NCBI RefSeq assembly: GCF_040214835.1
Contig: NZ_CP157874.1
Span: 3,228,001-3,292,000, forward strand
Source of the DNA: Pseudomonas asiatica
GTDB lineage: Bacteria; Pseudomonadota; Gammaproteobacteria; Pseudomonadales; Pseudomonadaceae
Direction of reading: 5' to 3'
Length of the DNA stretch: 64,000 nt
Below, one piece after another: positions 54,626-63,396 of this stretch (positions are counted from its first letter, which is position 1; every line of letters starts with the position of its first letter). The translations under genes and the position numbers were made by a program. The notes under the pieces are model-generated. The model saw nothing but the letters and a program-made list of their open reading frames with translations, was not told the DNA's origin and made no database searches.

Positions 54626-55510
54626 TCAGTCGCGCTGGGCGGTATTGCGTTCCAGCGGCGGGGTCAGGTGCAGCACGCGGTTGCGCCCGCCTTCGGCCAG
54701 CAGGTAGCCGCCCTTGCCATCGGCAACGATCGACTGCGGCGCCTTGAGGAACGACAGCACGGTCTGCCGCGTGCCGTCGGCGCCGATGCGCAGCAGCCGG
54801 GCCCGGTGAGTGTTGTCTTCGCTGATCCACAGGCCGCGCTGGTCGCAGAACAGGAACGTCGGGTTGCGCAGGCCATCGACCACCACCGGGTCCCGGCCAT
54901 CGTCGGACAAGGCGCGGACCTTGCCGTTGGCCTTTTCGGTATACAGCAGACGCCCGTCGCTGCAGCGGGTCAGGCCTTCGGTTTCGGTCAGGCCGGAGCG
55001 CAGCACATCGAGCTGGCCGCTGCGCCAGTCATAGCGCATCAAACGGCCATTGCCCTTGCGGTCCTCGATGGCGTACAGGTGCTCGCCGTCGTTCCACAGG
55101 CCCTGCACGCTCTCGCCATCGAACAGCCGCGTGACCTGGCCATCGCGGGCCAGGCTGACCGGGGCAAACCCGCCTTCCTGGCTGAACACCCAGCCTCCCT
55201 GCGCCGCCACCATGCCGTCGGGCTTGGACAGGTTGTCGATGACCACCACCCGATCACCTTGGGCGGTGATCCTGAGGATGCTGCCACGGCCATCGTCCAG
55301 TTCGCGGCTGACCAGCAGGCTGCCATCGGCTTGCGGCAACAGCGACGCGGCCTTGGTCACGTCGCGGTGCAGCACCTCGACGCCCCAGCCGGAGGCGGCC
55401 TGGACCGGGTAGAAACTCTGCCAGGCAAAGAAGCCCAGGGTGGCCGTGAGCAGGCCGGCGGTGGCGGCCAAGGCGATGCGGGTGCTGCGCTTGCGCAGGA
55501 TGTGCGACAT
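54626..55510 (-). CDS. Membrane-anchored beta-propeller protein (SMP-30/NHL-like)
   Basis: This 294-residue protein has an N-terminal basic anchor and one membrane helix (IALAATAGLLTATLGFFAW) followed by repeated beta-sheet motifs (GSLLVSRELDDGRG, GHLYAIEDRKGNG-like, DGRLLYTEKANGKVRALSDDG), the pattern of a six-bladed SMP-30/gluconolactonase or NHL propeller facing the periplasm. No catalytic metal site identified. GAGGAG precedes ATG 55510. Function unknown. Confidence 0.7.
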   Translation of the reverse strand: MSHILRKRSTRIALAATAGLLTATLGFFAWQSFYPVQAASGWGVEVLHRDVTKAASLLPQADGSLLVSRELDDGRGSILRITAQGDRVVVIDNLSKPDGMVAAQGGWVFSQEGGFAPVSLARDGQVTRLFDGESVQGLWNDGEHLYAIEDRKGNGRLMRYDWRSGQLDVLRSGLTETEGLTRCSDGRLLYTEKANGKVRALSDDGRDPVVVDGLRNPTFLFCDQRGLWISEDNTHRARLLRIGADGTRQTVLSFLKAPQSIVADGKGGYLLAEGGRNRVLHLTPPLERNTAQRD

Positions 55511-55706
55511 GTAGGGCTCCTCGGGAATGCCGGGGAGCCTAGCAAGCGAATGTGAAAAAAATGTCGAAATGGACCAACCATTACAAAACAAATGGATATA
55601 AAAATAACAAAACAATCTAACAAACAGGAATATAAAAATTGAAAGCCAAACGCCACCTCCTTAGTCTGGGCACATCGTTTCCCTTCCAGATCAAGGAGCA
55701 ATGCCC
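55511..55706. promoter_or_regulatory. AT-rich divergent promoter region with direct repeat
   Basis: The 55550-55640 part is much AT-richer than anything nearby. GGATATAAAAAT (55594-55605) recurs as GGAATATAAAAAT (55627-55639), 33 bases apart. This is likely regulatory DNA for the sulfonate-type genes; AT-rich sites suit CysB-type regulators, which is inference only. Confidence 0.4.
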
Positions 55707-56687
55707 ATGCCCGCCCGTGCCTTCTCCCCCCTGCGCCGCCTGTTGATCGGCGGCTTGCTGGCCAGTGTCGCCAGTACCCTGTTGCCCTGGTCCCAAGCCC
55801 TGGCCGACGAGGCCAGCACCCTGCGCATCGGTTACCAGAAGTTCAACAGCATCAACATCCTCAAGGGCAGCGGCGCCCTGGAGAAGGCCCTGGCACCGCA
55901 AGGCGTGAAAGTTAGCTGGCACGAGTTCGCCGCCGGCCCGCAGTTGCTCGAAGCCTTGAGCACCGGCGCCATCGACCTCGGCCATGCCGCCGACGCACCC
56001 TCGGTGTTCGCCCAGGCCGCAGGCAAGCCGGTGGTGTACCTGGCCGCCGAGCAACCCTACCCACGCGGCATCGGCCTGGTGGTGCGCGAGCAGGACCACC
56101 TGGCCAGCGTGCAAGACCTCAAGGGCAAGCGCGTGGCCACCGGCCGCGGCTGGAACGCCCAGTACCTGCTGGCCGTTGCCCTGGAACAGGCCGGCCTCAG
56201 CTACCAGGACATCACCCCAGCCTACGTCAACAACGCCGCCGATGCCGTGGCTGCCCTGCAATCGGGCAGCGTCCAGGCCGTAACCCTGTGGGACCCGTTC
56301 CTCGCCGCGGCAGAAAGCCAGCCGGGCCTGAAGAACCTGCGCGACGGCAGCGGCCTGTCCAACAACCGCACCTTCTACCTGTCCACCGCCAGCTTCGCCG
56401 ACCAGCATCGCGCCTTGCTGAAGACCTTCTTCGCCGAACTGGGCAAGGTCAGCCAGTGGGTCAATGCCAAGCCTGCGGAAGTTGCCGCGCTGCTGGCCCC
56501 GCAACTGGGGATCAACGCCAACGTGCTGCAAGTGGCGAGCGAGCGGCGCAACTACAACGCCGTGGCCATTACCCCGCAGATCGTTGCCGAGCAACAGAAG
56601 CTGGCCGATACCTTCCAGGGCCTGGGCCTGATTCCACGCAAGCTGCAGGTGGCCGACGCGGTCTACCCGGCTTCCGTATTGCCTTGA
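55707..56687 (+). CDS. Sulfonate-type ABC transporter substrate-binding protein
   Basis: This 326-residue periplasmic protein has a signal peptide ending QALA and the SsuA/NMT1-like fold (LRIGYQKFNSINILKGSGAL, GAIDLGHAADAPSVFAQAAG, VATGRGWNAQYLLAVALEQAG). Such proteins bind aliphatic sulfonates or taurine. I chose ATG 55707, eight bases after GGAG, over ATG 55701 with too short a spacing. The next gene, a flavin monooxygenase, follows 16 bases later, but no permease or ATPase gene is present. Confidence 0.85.
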   Translation: MPARAFSPLRRLLIGGLLASVASTLLPWSQALADEASTLRIGYQKFNSINILKGSGALEKALAPQGVKVSWHEFAAGPQLLEALSTGAIDLGHAADAPSVFAQAAGKPVVYLAAEQPYPRGIGLVVREQDHLASVQDLKGKRVATGRGWNAQYLLAVALEQAGLSYQDITPAYVNNAADAVAALQSGSVQAVTLWDPFLAAAESQPGLKNLRDGSGLSNNRTFYLSTASFADQHRALLKTFFAELGKVSQWVNAKPAEVAALLAPQLGINANVLQVASERRNYNAVAITPQIVAEQQKLADTFQGLGLIPRKLQVADAVYPASVLP

Positions 56688-56703
56688 GCGGAGCGCGCCC
56701 ACC

Positions 56704-58095
56704 ATGCCCCGCCCGATTCGCTTCAACGCCTTCAGCATGAATGCCGCCAGCCACCAGTCCCCCGGCCTGTGGCGCCACCCGCGCAACACCAGCGTGGCCT
56801 TCAACCGCCTGGGCTACTGGACCGACCTGGCCCGCCTGCTCGAACGCGGCCTGTTCGATGCCCTGTTCATCGCCGATGTGCTGGGCATCTACGACGTCTA
56901 CCAGGGCGGCCCCGAAGCCGCCCTGCGCGGTGGTGTGCAGGTGCCGGTCAACGACCCGCTGCTGCTGGTGCCGGCCATGGCCGGGGTTACCGAGCACCTG
57001 GGCTTCGGCGTCACCTTCTCGCTCACCTACGAACACCCCTACCCGTTCGCCCGGCGCATGTCGACGCTCGACCACCTGAGCAATGGCCGGGTCGGCTGGA
57101 ACATCGTCACCGGCTACCTCGACAGTGCCGCGCGCAACCTGGGCCTGGCGCGCCAGCTGGGCCACGACCAGCGCTATGACCTGGCCGAGGAATACCTGCA
57201 GGTGCTGTACAAGCTCTGGGAGAAAAGCTGGGACGACGATGCGGTGCTGCTGGAGCGTGACAGCGGGCGCTATATCGAACCCACCCGGGTGCACCCCATC
57301 AACCATATGGGCGAGCACTTCCAGGTGCCGGGCATGCACCTGTGCCAACCTTCGCCGCAACGCACGCCGGTGCTGTTCCAGGCCGGTGCTTCGGCACGCG
57401 GCCAGCAGTTCGCGGCGCGGCACGCCGAATGCGTGTTCATCAGCGGGCCGACGCCCACGGTACTGCGCCGCTACGCCGACGGCATCCGCCAGGCCAGCGA
57501 GGTGGCCGGGCGTGGCCGGGACGAGGTGCTGATCTACGCCCAGGCGCTGTTGATCGTCGCCCCTACCCGGGAGGAGGCCGAGGCGCGCTTCGCCGAATAC
57601 CGCCGTTATGTCGACCTTGACGCCGCCCTGGCGCTGCTGTCGGGCTGGACCGGCATCGACTTTGCCGGCCTCGACCCCGATGCGCCCATCGAATACGTCG
57701 AGAACGATGCCGGCCGCGCGGCCCTGGCCGCCTTCACCGCCGCCGACCCGAACCGCCGCTGGACCGTGCGCGAGGCTGCCGAGTTCGTTGGCCTGGGCGG
57801 CCGTGGCCCGGTGCTGGTGGGTGCTGCCAGCGAGGTGGCCGACCAGTTGGAAAGCTGGCTGGACCAGACCGGCATCGATGGCTTCAACCTGACCTACGCA
57901 GTGCAACCGGACGACCTGGCAAATGTGGTCGAGCTGCTGGTGCCGGAGCTGCAACGCCGTGGCCGCTACCCGCTGAGTTATGCCGAAGGCACCTTGCGCC
58001 ACAAGCTGTTCGGCCAGGGCGACCGCTTGCCGGAAGGCCACGCTGGCCGGCAGGTTCGCATTCAGCCGGCAAATACCGGGCATTCCAACATTTAA
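56704..58095 (+). CDS. LLM-class flavin-dependent monooxygenase, NtaA/SnaA/DszA family
   Basis: This 463-residue protein of the bacterial luciferase-like fold begins with MPRPIRFNAFSMNAASHQSPGLWRHP in pattern and holds RMSTLDHLSNGRVGWNIVTGYLDSAARNLG, characteristic of the NtaA/DszA group, which oxidise nitrilotriacetate, dibenzothiophene sulfone or sulfonates with reduced FMN. With the upstream SsuA-like gene it suggests scavenging of an organosulfur compound. The substrate is unknown, and the flavin reductase partner is not in the window. Confidence 0.87.
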   Translation: MPRPIRFNAFSMNAASHQSPGLWRHPRNTSVAFNRLGYWTDLARLLERGLFDALFIADVLGIYDVYQGGPEAALRGGVQVPVNDPLLLVPAMAGVTEHLGFGVTFSLTYEHPYPFARRMSTLDHLSNGRVGWNIVTGYLDSAARNLGLARQLGHDQRYDLAEEYLQVLYKLWEKSWDDDAVLLERDSGRYIEPTRVHPINHMGEHFQVPGMHLCQPSPQRTPVLFQAGASARGQQFAARHAECVFISGPTPTVLRRYADGIRQASEVAGRGRDEVLIYAQALLIVAPTREEAEARFAEYRRYVDLDAALALLSGWTGIDFAGLDPDAPIEYVENDAGRAALAAFTAADPNRRWTVREAAEFVGLGGRGPVLVGAASEVADQLESWLDQTGIDGFNLTYAVQPDDLANVVELLVPELQRRGRYPLSYAEGTLRHKLFGQGDRLPEGHAGRQVRIQPANTGHSNI

Positions 58096-58201
58096 TTTGT
58101 GGATGGCACACACTCGACCCTATTCTGTCGCCACATCCCCTGCGCCGCACCGGCCGGTGCGGTTCACGGCATGGGGAGAGAACAACAAGTCGAGATCGTC
58201 C

Positions 58202-59038
58202 ATGTCGAACCATTCGTACTTCGCCCCCCACGGTGGGCACCCGGCTCAGACCGAGCTGCTGACTGACCGTGCCATGTTCACCGAAGCCTATGCCGTCATC
58301 CCCAAGGGCGTGATGCGTGACATCGTCACCAGCCACCTGCCGTTCTGGGACAAGATGCGCATGTGGGTCATCGCCCGCCCGCTGACCGGTTTTGCCGAAA
58401 CCTTCTCCCAGTACATCGTCGAAGTGGCCCCGGAAGGCGGCAGCGAGCGCCCTGAGCTGGACCCGAACGCCGAAGCCGTGGTGTTCATCGTCGAAGGCGA
58501 ACTGGACATCACCGTCGAAGGCAAGCACCACACCCTGGTACCGGGCGGCTACGCCTTCCTGGCCCCGGGCGCCGAGTGGAGCCTGCGCAACAACAGCAAG
58601 TCCAACGTCACCTTCCACTGGCTGCGCAAGCACTACCAGAAGGTCGAAGGCCTGGACGTTCCCGAGTCGTTCGTCACCCACCGTGACAACGCCACCGTCA
58701 TCGAGATGCCGGGCACCGAAGGCCGCTGGGTCACCACCCGCTTCGTCGACATGGCCGACATGCGCCACGACATGCACGTGAACATCGTCACCTTCCAGCC
58801 GGGCGGCGTGATCCCGTTCGCCGAGACCCACGTGATGGAACACGGCCTGTACGTGCTGGAAGGCAAGGCGGTGTACCGCCTGAACCAGGACTGGGTCGAA
58901 GTGGAAGCCGGCGACTTCATGTGGCTGCGCGCCTTCTGCCCGCAAGCCTGCTACGCCGGCGGCCCAGGCAAGTTCAGCTACCTGCTGTACAAGGACGTGA
59001 ACCGTCACGTGCACCTGACGCTCAACCCTAAGCGTTAA
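58202..59038 (+). CDS. (S)-ureidoglycine aminohydrolase
   Basis: This 278-residue bicupin releases ammonia from (S)-ureidoglycine to give (S)-ureidoglycolate in allantoin/purine breakdown. Two cupin domains are visible: VVFIVEGELDITVEGKHHTL with GGYAFLAPGAEWS, and ETHVMEHGLYVLEGKAVYRL with GDFMWLRAFCPQACYAG, the second with the Glu/His metal-binding set (manganese in known enzymes). ATG 58202 matches the family start MSNHSYFAPHGG. No other allantoin genes are adjacent; a terminator follows. Confidence 0.88.
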   Translation: MSNHSYFAPHGGHPAQTELLTDRAMFTEAYAVIPKGVMRDIVTSHLPFWDKMRMWVIARPLTGFAETFSQYIVEVAPEGGSERPELDPNAEAVVFIVEGELDITVEGKHHTLVPGGYAFLAPGAEWSLRNNSKSNVTFHWLRKHYQKVEGLDVPESFVTHRDNATVIEMPGTEGRWVTTRFVDMADMRHDMHVNIVTFQPGGVIPFAETHVMEHGLYVLEGKAVYRLNQDWVEVEAGDFMWLRAFCPQACYAGGPGKFSYLLYKDVNRHVHLTLNPKR

Positions 59039-59057
59039 GCCCAGGCTGATGCCCGCA

Positions 59058-59082
59058 AGCCCGCCAACCTGGCGGGCTTTCT
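59058..59082 (+). terminator. Terminator after the ureidoglycine aminohydrolase gene
   Basis: AGCCCGCCA (59058-59066) and TGGCGGGCT (59070-59078) form a perfect stem with a three-base loop, followed by TTCTGTTT. Confidence 0.8.
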
Positions 59083-59128
59083 GTTTGCCGCGCATACTGA
59101 AACACCCACCTCCCGCGCGGTACCAGCC

Positions 59129-59728
59129 ATGAACCGCTGCCTGCTGCTCGCCGTCCTGCTGCTCTGCACCCCCGCCCCAGCCGCCGATGACTGGAACCTG
59201 GCCTACGACCGCGAAGGCATCCGCGTTTACCTGAGCGCCGCCCCCGACTCGCCCTACCAGCAATTCCGTGGTGTCAGCACCATGAAAGCCAGCGTTCGCA
59301 CGCTCACCGACCTGCAGGAGAACCTGCGGGTGGCCTGCAAGTGGCTGTACGCCTGCGCCGAGATGCGCTTGCTGGATGTGCAGGGCGAAAACACCTGGGT
59401 GTACCTGACCACCAACCTGCCGTGGCCGACGATGCCGCGGGACATCGTGCTGAAGGTCACCACCGAACGCCTGGACGACGGCACGCTGTTGCGCCACCTG
59501 AGCGCCGAGCCCGGCAGGATCCCCAAGGTAAAGGGGCTGATCCGCGTACAGCACCTAAGCGGCGAGTGGCGGATGAAACCGCTGGGTGAGCGCAAGACCG
59601 AAGTGACCTACCAACTGCAGGCCGACCCTGCGGGGGATGTGCCGGGGTGGCTGGCCAACCGGTTTGTGGTGGATGCACCCGTGGTGACATTGCGGACCTT
59701 GCGGGCGGTGGCCGAGCGCCAGCCTTGA
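59129..59728 (+). CDS. START domain-containing periplasmic protein
   Basis: This 199-residue protein has a signal peptide (MNRCLLLAVLLLCTPAPAA) and a START-like lipid-binding fold (WNLAYDREGIRVYLSAAPDS, VYLTTNLPWPTMPRDIVLKV, GEWRMKPLGERKTEVTYQLQADPAGDVPGWLANR in pattern). The PWP..RD and PGW..N motifs are typical of bacterial START proteins. Likely binds a hydrophobic ligand in the periplasm; ligand unknown. Confidence 0.8.
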   Translation: MNRCLLLAVLLLCTPAPAADDWNLAYDREGIRVYLSAAPDSPYQQFRGVSTMKASVRTLTDLQENLRVACKWLYACAEMRLLDVQGENTWVYLTTNLPWPTMPRDIVLKVTTERLDDGTLLRHLSAEPGRIPKVKGLIRVQHLSGEWRMKPLGERKTEVTYQLQADPAGDVPGWLANRFVVDAPVVTLRTLRAVAERQP

Positions 59729-59824
59729 AATGCCTGCACGGCCCTATCGCCGACAAGCCGAGCTGCCACTCCGATCGCGCCGCTCTCAAGGCCAGTGAAC
59801 TGATTCGCAAGCGGTCCGCGCACC

Positions 59825-59912
59825 CTGTGGGAGCGGCTTCAGCCGCGAAGAATCCAACGCGGTGGATGGCACCGGCTGCGCCGGTGTTCGCGGGTAAACC
59901 CGCTCCCACAGG
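59825..59912. repeat. REP pair upstream of the GcvA-like LysR gene
   Basis: CTGTGGGAGCGGCTTCAGCC and inverted copy TTCGCGGGTAAACCCGCTCC plus CACAG, with a GGTGGATGGCACCGGCTGCG spacer. The two arms are of different subtypes (GGCTTCAGCC and GGGTTTACCC). Confidence 0.9.
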
Positions 59913-60053
59913 GATTTGCACAAGCCTTCAGATTTGCGCAAGACAGTTTCCACCGGCAGCATCACGGCCCTTCCGGGCTACCGCCATCGCGCTTTTTCTG
60001 CCACGGTGCCCGCGCGGCGCGGACCAGCGCGCCGCGCCTGGCCAGGACGTCAC

Positions 60054-60989
60054 ATGAAAACACAAGAAAACGACAACACGCATAAAGGCTACCGGCGCAT
60101 CATCCCGTCGATGACCGCGCTGCTCGAATTCGAAGCTGTAGCCCGTCACACCAGTTTCACCCTGGCTGCCCAGGAGCTGGGCGTCACCCAGGCCGCGGTC
60201 AGCAAGCAGGTCAGGCAGCTTGAAGAAAACCTCGGCCGCCAACTGTTCCAGCGCCTGCACCGCGGCATCCGCCTGACCAGCGAGGGCCAGGCGCTGTACG
60301 CGGTGGTTTCCGATTCCATGCAGAAGATCGCCTCGGTCTTCGACCGCCTCAGCGAAGGCGACAGCGAACAGGTACTGGTGCTCAGCTCCACCGCCACCTT
60401 CTCCCAGTTGCGGGTGATGCCGCGCCTGGGCAGCCTGCGCAGCGCCCTGCCCCAGGTGCGCCTGCGCCTGGCCACGCAGATGTTCACCGGCGACCTGCGC
60501 AACCACGATGTCGACCTGCTGGTGCGCTATGGCAATGGCCGCTGGGAAGACGGCATTGCCCTGCACCTGTTCGATGAAGAGATCTTCCCGGTGTGCTCGC
60601 CGGCCTGGCTGGCGCACAACCCGCTGCCGGACTCGCTGGAGGCGCTGTACCGGGCCGACCTGCTGGACGCCGATGCCACCACCGAAGGCTGGATGACCTG
60701 GCCCACCTGGTTCCGCGCACTGGGCAGCAACCCGCCGAAGCTGCACTACAACCTGCGCTGCCAGCTGTATACCGACACCATCCAGGGCGCACTGCATGGG
60801 CATGGTGTGGCACTGGGCTGGGGGCGCATGCTCGACCACCTGCTGGCGTCCGGCGAACTGGTGCGCCTGACCGACCTGGTGGTGCGGCCGCGTGAGGCCT
60901 ATTACCTGGTGGTGCCTCACGGGCGCACCACTACCCCGACCATTCTGGGGCTGGTGGACTGGCTGCGCGACAATTTGCCTGCCAGCTGA
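60054..60989 (+). CDS. LysR-family regulator, GcvA-like
   Basis: This 311-residue LysR protein has the HTH (LLEFEAVARHTSFTLAAQELG, TQAAVSKQVRQLEENLG) preceded by the IPSMTAL motif common in GcvA-type members, and an effector domain ending LGLVDWLRDNL. ATG 60054 has AGGAC ahead. It converges on the permease gene; target genes unknown. A GGGGCCGC/GCGGCCC hairpin at about 61000-61017 separates the two stops. Confidence 0.87.
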   Translation: MKTQENDNTHKGYRRIIPSMTALLEFEAVARHTSFTLAAQELGVTQAAVSKQVRQLEENLGRQLFQRLHRGIRLTSEGQALYAVVSDSMQKIASVFDRLSEGDSEQVLVLSSTATFSQLRVMPRLGSLRSALPQVRLRLATQMFTGDLRNHDVDLLVRYGNGRWEDGIALHLFDEEIFPVCSPAWLAHNPLPDSLEALYRADLLDADATTEGWMTWPTWFRALGSNPPKLHYNLRCQLYTDTIQGALHGHGVALGWGRMLDHLLASGELVRLTDLVVRPREAYYLVVPHGRTTTPTILGLVDWLRDNLPAS

Positions 60990-61023
60990 ACAAGTAACTG
61001 GGGCCGCTTTGCGGCCCAAAGTG

Positions 61024-62442
61024 CTAAGCGGCAGTAGCTGCCTGCGGCCGAGGACAGGCCCTGGCCCTGCGCCGATAGGCCAGCAACAGGCCTGCGTACC
61101 ACAGCGGCATCACGTACAGCGCGGTGCGGGTGTCCGGCTCCAGCGCCAGCAGGCACAGCACGAAGATCAGAAACAGCTGCGACAGCGCAGCGGTGACCTT
61201 GCCACCAGGCAGCTTGAACGTCGACTGCTCATGCGCCTGCGGATCCTGTTGGCGATAGGCGAAGTAGGACAGCAGGATCAGCGACCAGGTAACGATGATC
61301 ATCACCGCGGAAATGGTCGACACCAGGGTGAACACGGTCATCACCTCGGGGATCACGAACAGCAGCGTCAGTGCGATCACCATGCACACCCCCGAGAACA
61401 CCAGCGCGCGCACCGGCGTACCCGAGCCCGACAACCGCCCGAACGCCACCGGCGCCTGCTGCTGGTGCGACAGGCCGTAGAGCATCCGCGAGCCGGAGTA
61501 CACGCCACTGTTGGCCGACGAGGCCGCAGAGGTCAGCACCACGAAGTTGATGATGCCAGCGGCAGCGGGCAACCCGCCCAGCAGGAACAGTTCGACGAAC
61601 GGGCTGCGATTGGCCGGCACATTGGCCCAGGAGATGACACTGATGATGCACACCAGCGAGCAGATGTAGAACAGCAGGATACGTACCGGGATGGTATTGA
61701 TGGCCTTGGGCAAGGTCCGCTCCGGGTCCTTGGCCTCCGCGGCTGCAGTGCCGATCAGCTCGGTACCGACGAAGGAGAATATGGCGATCTGGAACCCGGC
61801 GAGAAAGCCGAGGATGCCATGCGGCATGACCACGCCCGGGGCCACCAGATGGCTGAACGAGGCAGTCACCCCGGCCGGCGAGGTGTAGGACGTGGCGACC
61901 ATCACCAGGCTGGTTACCACCAGCAGCACGATGGCCACGATCTTGATCAGGCCGAACCAGAACTCCACCTCGCCAAACGCTTTCACCGCCAGCATGTTCA
62001 GCCCCAGCAGCAGGAACATGGTGGCGAATGCCGGTAGCCAGGTGGGCACATCCGGGTACCAGTACTGCACGAACCCCGCCACGACCACCACATCGCCCAC
62101 CGCCGCGACCACCCAACTCAGCCAGTATGACCAGCTGAGGATGTAACCGGCCCTTGGCCCCAGATAGTTGTGCACCAGGTCGGCGAACGAGTCCATCTGC
62201 AGGTTGGCCAGCAGCATCTCGCCCATGGCCCGCATGACGCAGAACACGAAAAAGCCGATGATGGCGTACACCAGGATGATCGACGTGCCGGACAGCGCAA
62301 TGATCTTGCCCGAGCCCATGAACAGGCCGGTGCCAATTGCGCCACTGATCGAAATAAGCTGGATATGCCGGTTTTCCAGCCGGCGCTTGAGCACGCGGCC
62401 ATCTTCCGGAACTGCGCTTTGCGCGTTGCACGTTTGCTGCAT
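61024..62442 (-). CDS. APC-family amino acid permease (AAT type, CycA-like)
   Basis: This 472-residue protein has 12 membrane segments and the amino-acid transporter family start (LKRRLENRHIQLISISGAIG, GTGLFMGSGK) and the FVGTELIGTAAAEAKDPE motif. It imports an amino acid by proton symport; D-serine/D-alanine/glycine (CycA) or a cationic/aromatic amino acid are possible. AGAGG precedes ATG 62442. Nearness to an Lrp regulator and ornithine cyclodeaminase suggests a substrate in that pathway, but this is inference. Confidence 0.87.
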   Translation of the reverse strand: MQQTCNAQSAVPEDGRVLKRRLENRHIQLISISGAIGTGLFMGSGKIIALSGTSIILVYAIIGFFVFCVMRAMGEMLLANLQMDSFADLVHNYLGPRAGYILSWSYWLSWVVAAVGDVVVVAGFVQYWYPDVPTWLPAFATMFLLLGLNMLAVKAFGEVEFWFGLIKIVAIVLLVVTSLVMVATSYTSPAGVTASFSHLVAPGVVMPHGILGFLAGFQIAIFSFVGTELIGTAAAEAKDPERTLPKAINTIPVRILLFYICSLVCIISVISWANVPANRSPFVELFLLGGLPAAAGIINFVVLTSAASSANSGVYSGSRMLYGLSHQQQAPVAFGRLSGSGTPVRALVFSGVCMVIALTLLFVIPEVMTVFTLVSTISAVMIIVTWSLILLSYFAYRQQDPQAHEQSTFKLPGGKVTAALSQLFLIFVLCLLALEPDTRTALYVMPLWYAGLLLAYRRRARACPRPQAATAA

Positions 62443-62786
62443 AGTTGACCTCTTATTCTTTTTTTTGTAAAACCTCAGCGCCCCGCGCCGCACCAGTTAG
62501 TTGGCACTCAAGTGCAGGCTTTTAGTCATTCAATACTGTCGAAGCGTGGGTATTGAGACAGATGAAGAACAGTTCCCGATGCAACTTCGCAGCGGGCTTA
62601 CTTATTCTATTGAAACGCACCAGAGTGGCGCGCCCGATACAGTCCCGCGAAAGCCGTTTCATTCTGCCAGCGGCCCGGGTCAAGCGGAACGCTACAGAAT
62701 GCACACAGCCAAAGGGATTTTGTGCAGTGTGAAAAGCCTGGGTGACAGTTTGCACAATGCACCTGCCACAAGGCCTGACCCAGCGG
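62443..62786. other. Intergenic region between Lrp gene and permease
   Basis: These 344 bases lie between two minus-strand genes and must contain the permease promoter and leader. No hairpin terminator, REP element or small gene was recognised. Confidence 0.4.
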
Positions 62787-63209
62787 TCACATCTTGTAGG
62801 TCGAGAGCAGGATGCTGGTCTCGGTGTTTTCGATGTGCGGTATCGAGCGGATGGTGTTCAACGCCCGGTCGAAGGCCTCGAGGGTGTCGGCACGCAGCTC
62901 AGCCATCAGGTCCCAGCGGCCATTGGTGGTATGGATGGCCACCACGTTGGGATGCCCACGCAGCGCGTGCTTGACCTCTGCGGCGTGGTGGCCGCTGATG
63001 CCGATGCTGGTGATGGCCCGCACACCCTGCTCCAGCGCATCGGAGCGCAGGCGTACCGTGTAGCCGATGATCACGCCCTGCTCTTCGAGCCGGGTGATGC
63101 GGTTTTGCACGGTTGCCCTGGCTACCTTGAGCTTCTTCGCCAGGGTCAGCACGGGGGTGCGCGCGTTGTCCCGCAACAGCGCAATCAGTTCCCGATCGAT
63201 AGTATCCAT
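62787..63209 (-). CDS. Lrp/AsnC-family transcriptional regulator
   Basis: This 140-residue regulator has the AsnC HTH (LIALLRDNARTPVLTLAKKL, ARATVQNRITRLEEQGVIIG) and the C-terminal RAM ligand-binding domain (GHHAAEVKHALRGHPNVVAI, NGRWDLMAEL). It diverges from ornithine cyclodeaminase with 187 bases between, so it probably controls that gene in response to an amino acid. Confidence 0.92.
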   Translation of the reverse strand: MDTIDRELIALLRDNARTPVLTLAKKLKVARATVQNRITRLEEQGVIIGYTVRLRSDALEQGVRAITSIGISGHHAAEVKHALRGHPNVVAIHTTNGRWDLMAELRADTLEAFDRALNTIRSIPHIENTETSILLSTYKM

Positions 63210-63396
63210 GGATGCCTGCCAAATAATCAGATTGCTATTTTGGGGTGGCAGATTGTCTAGAAAGTTGATGAAACTGGCAACCTGCTCTCTTCATCTTGAC
63301 GCAACCTTTCATCAAAATGTTCACGCCACTTCAACAATCTCAAGCGTTCACCCCGCAGGCCACTGGGGTGAAAGCGCAATAATAAGGTGCAAGAGC

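Noticed and set aside
60892..62037. Plus-strand open frame of 381 codons opposite the permease
   Set aside because: His/Gln/Arg-rich shadow of a 12-helix permease with clear motifs.
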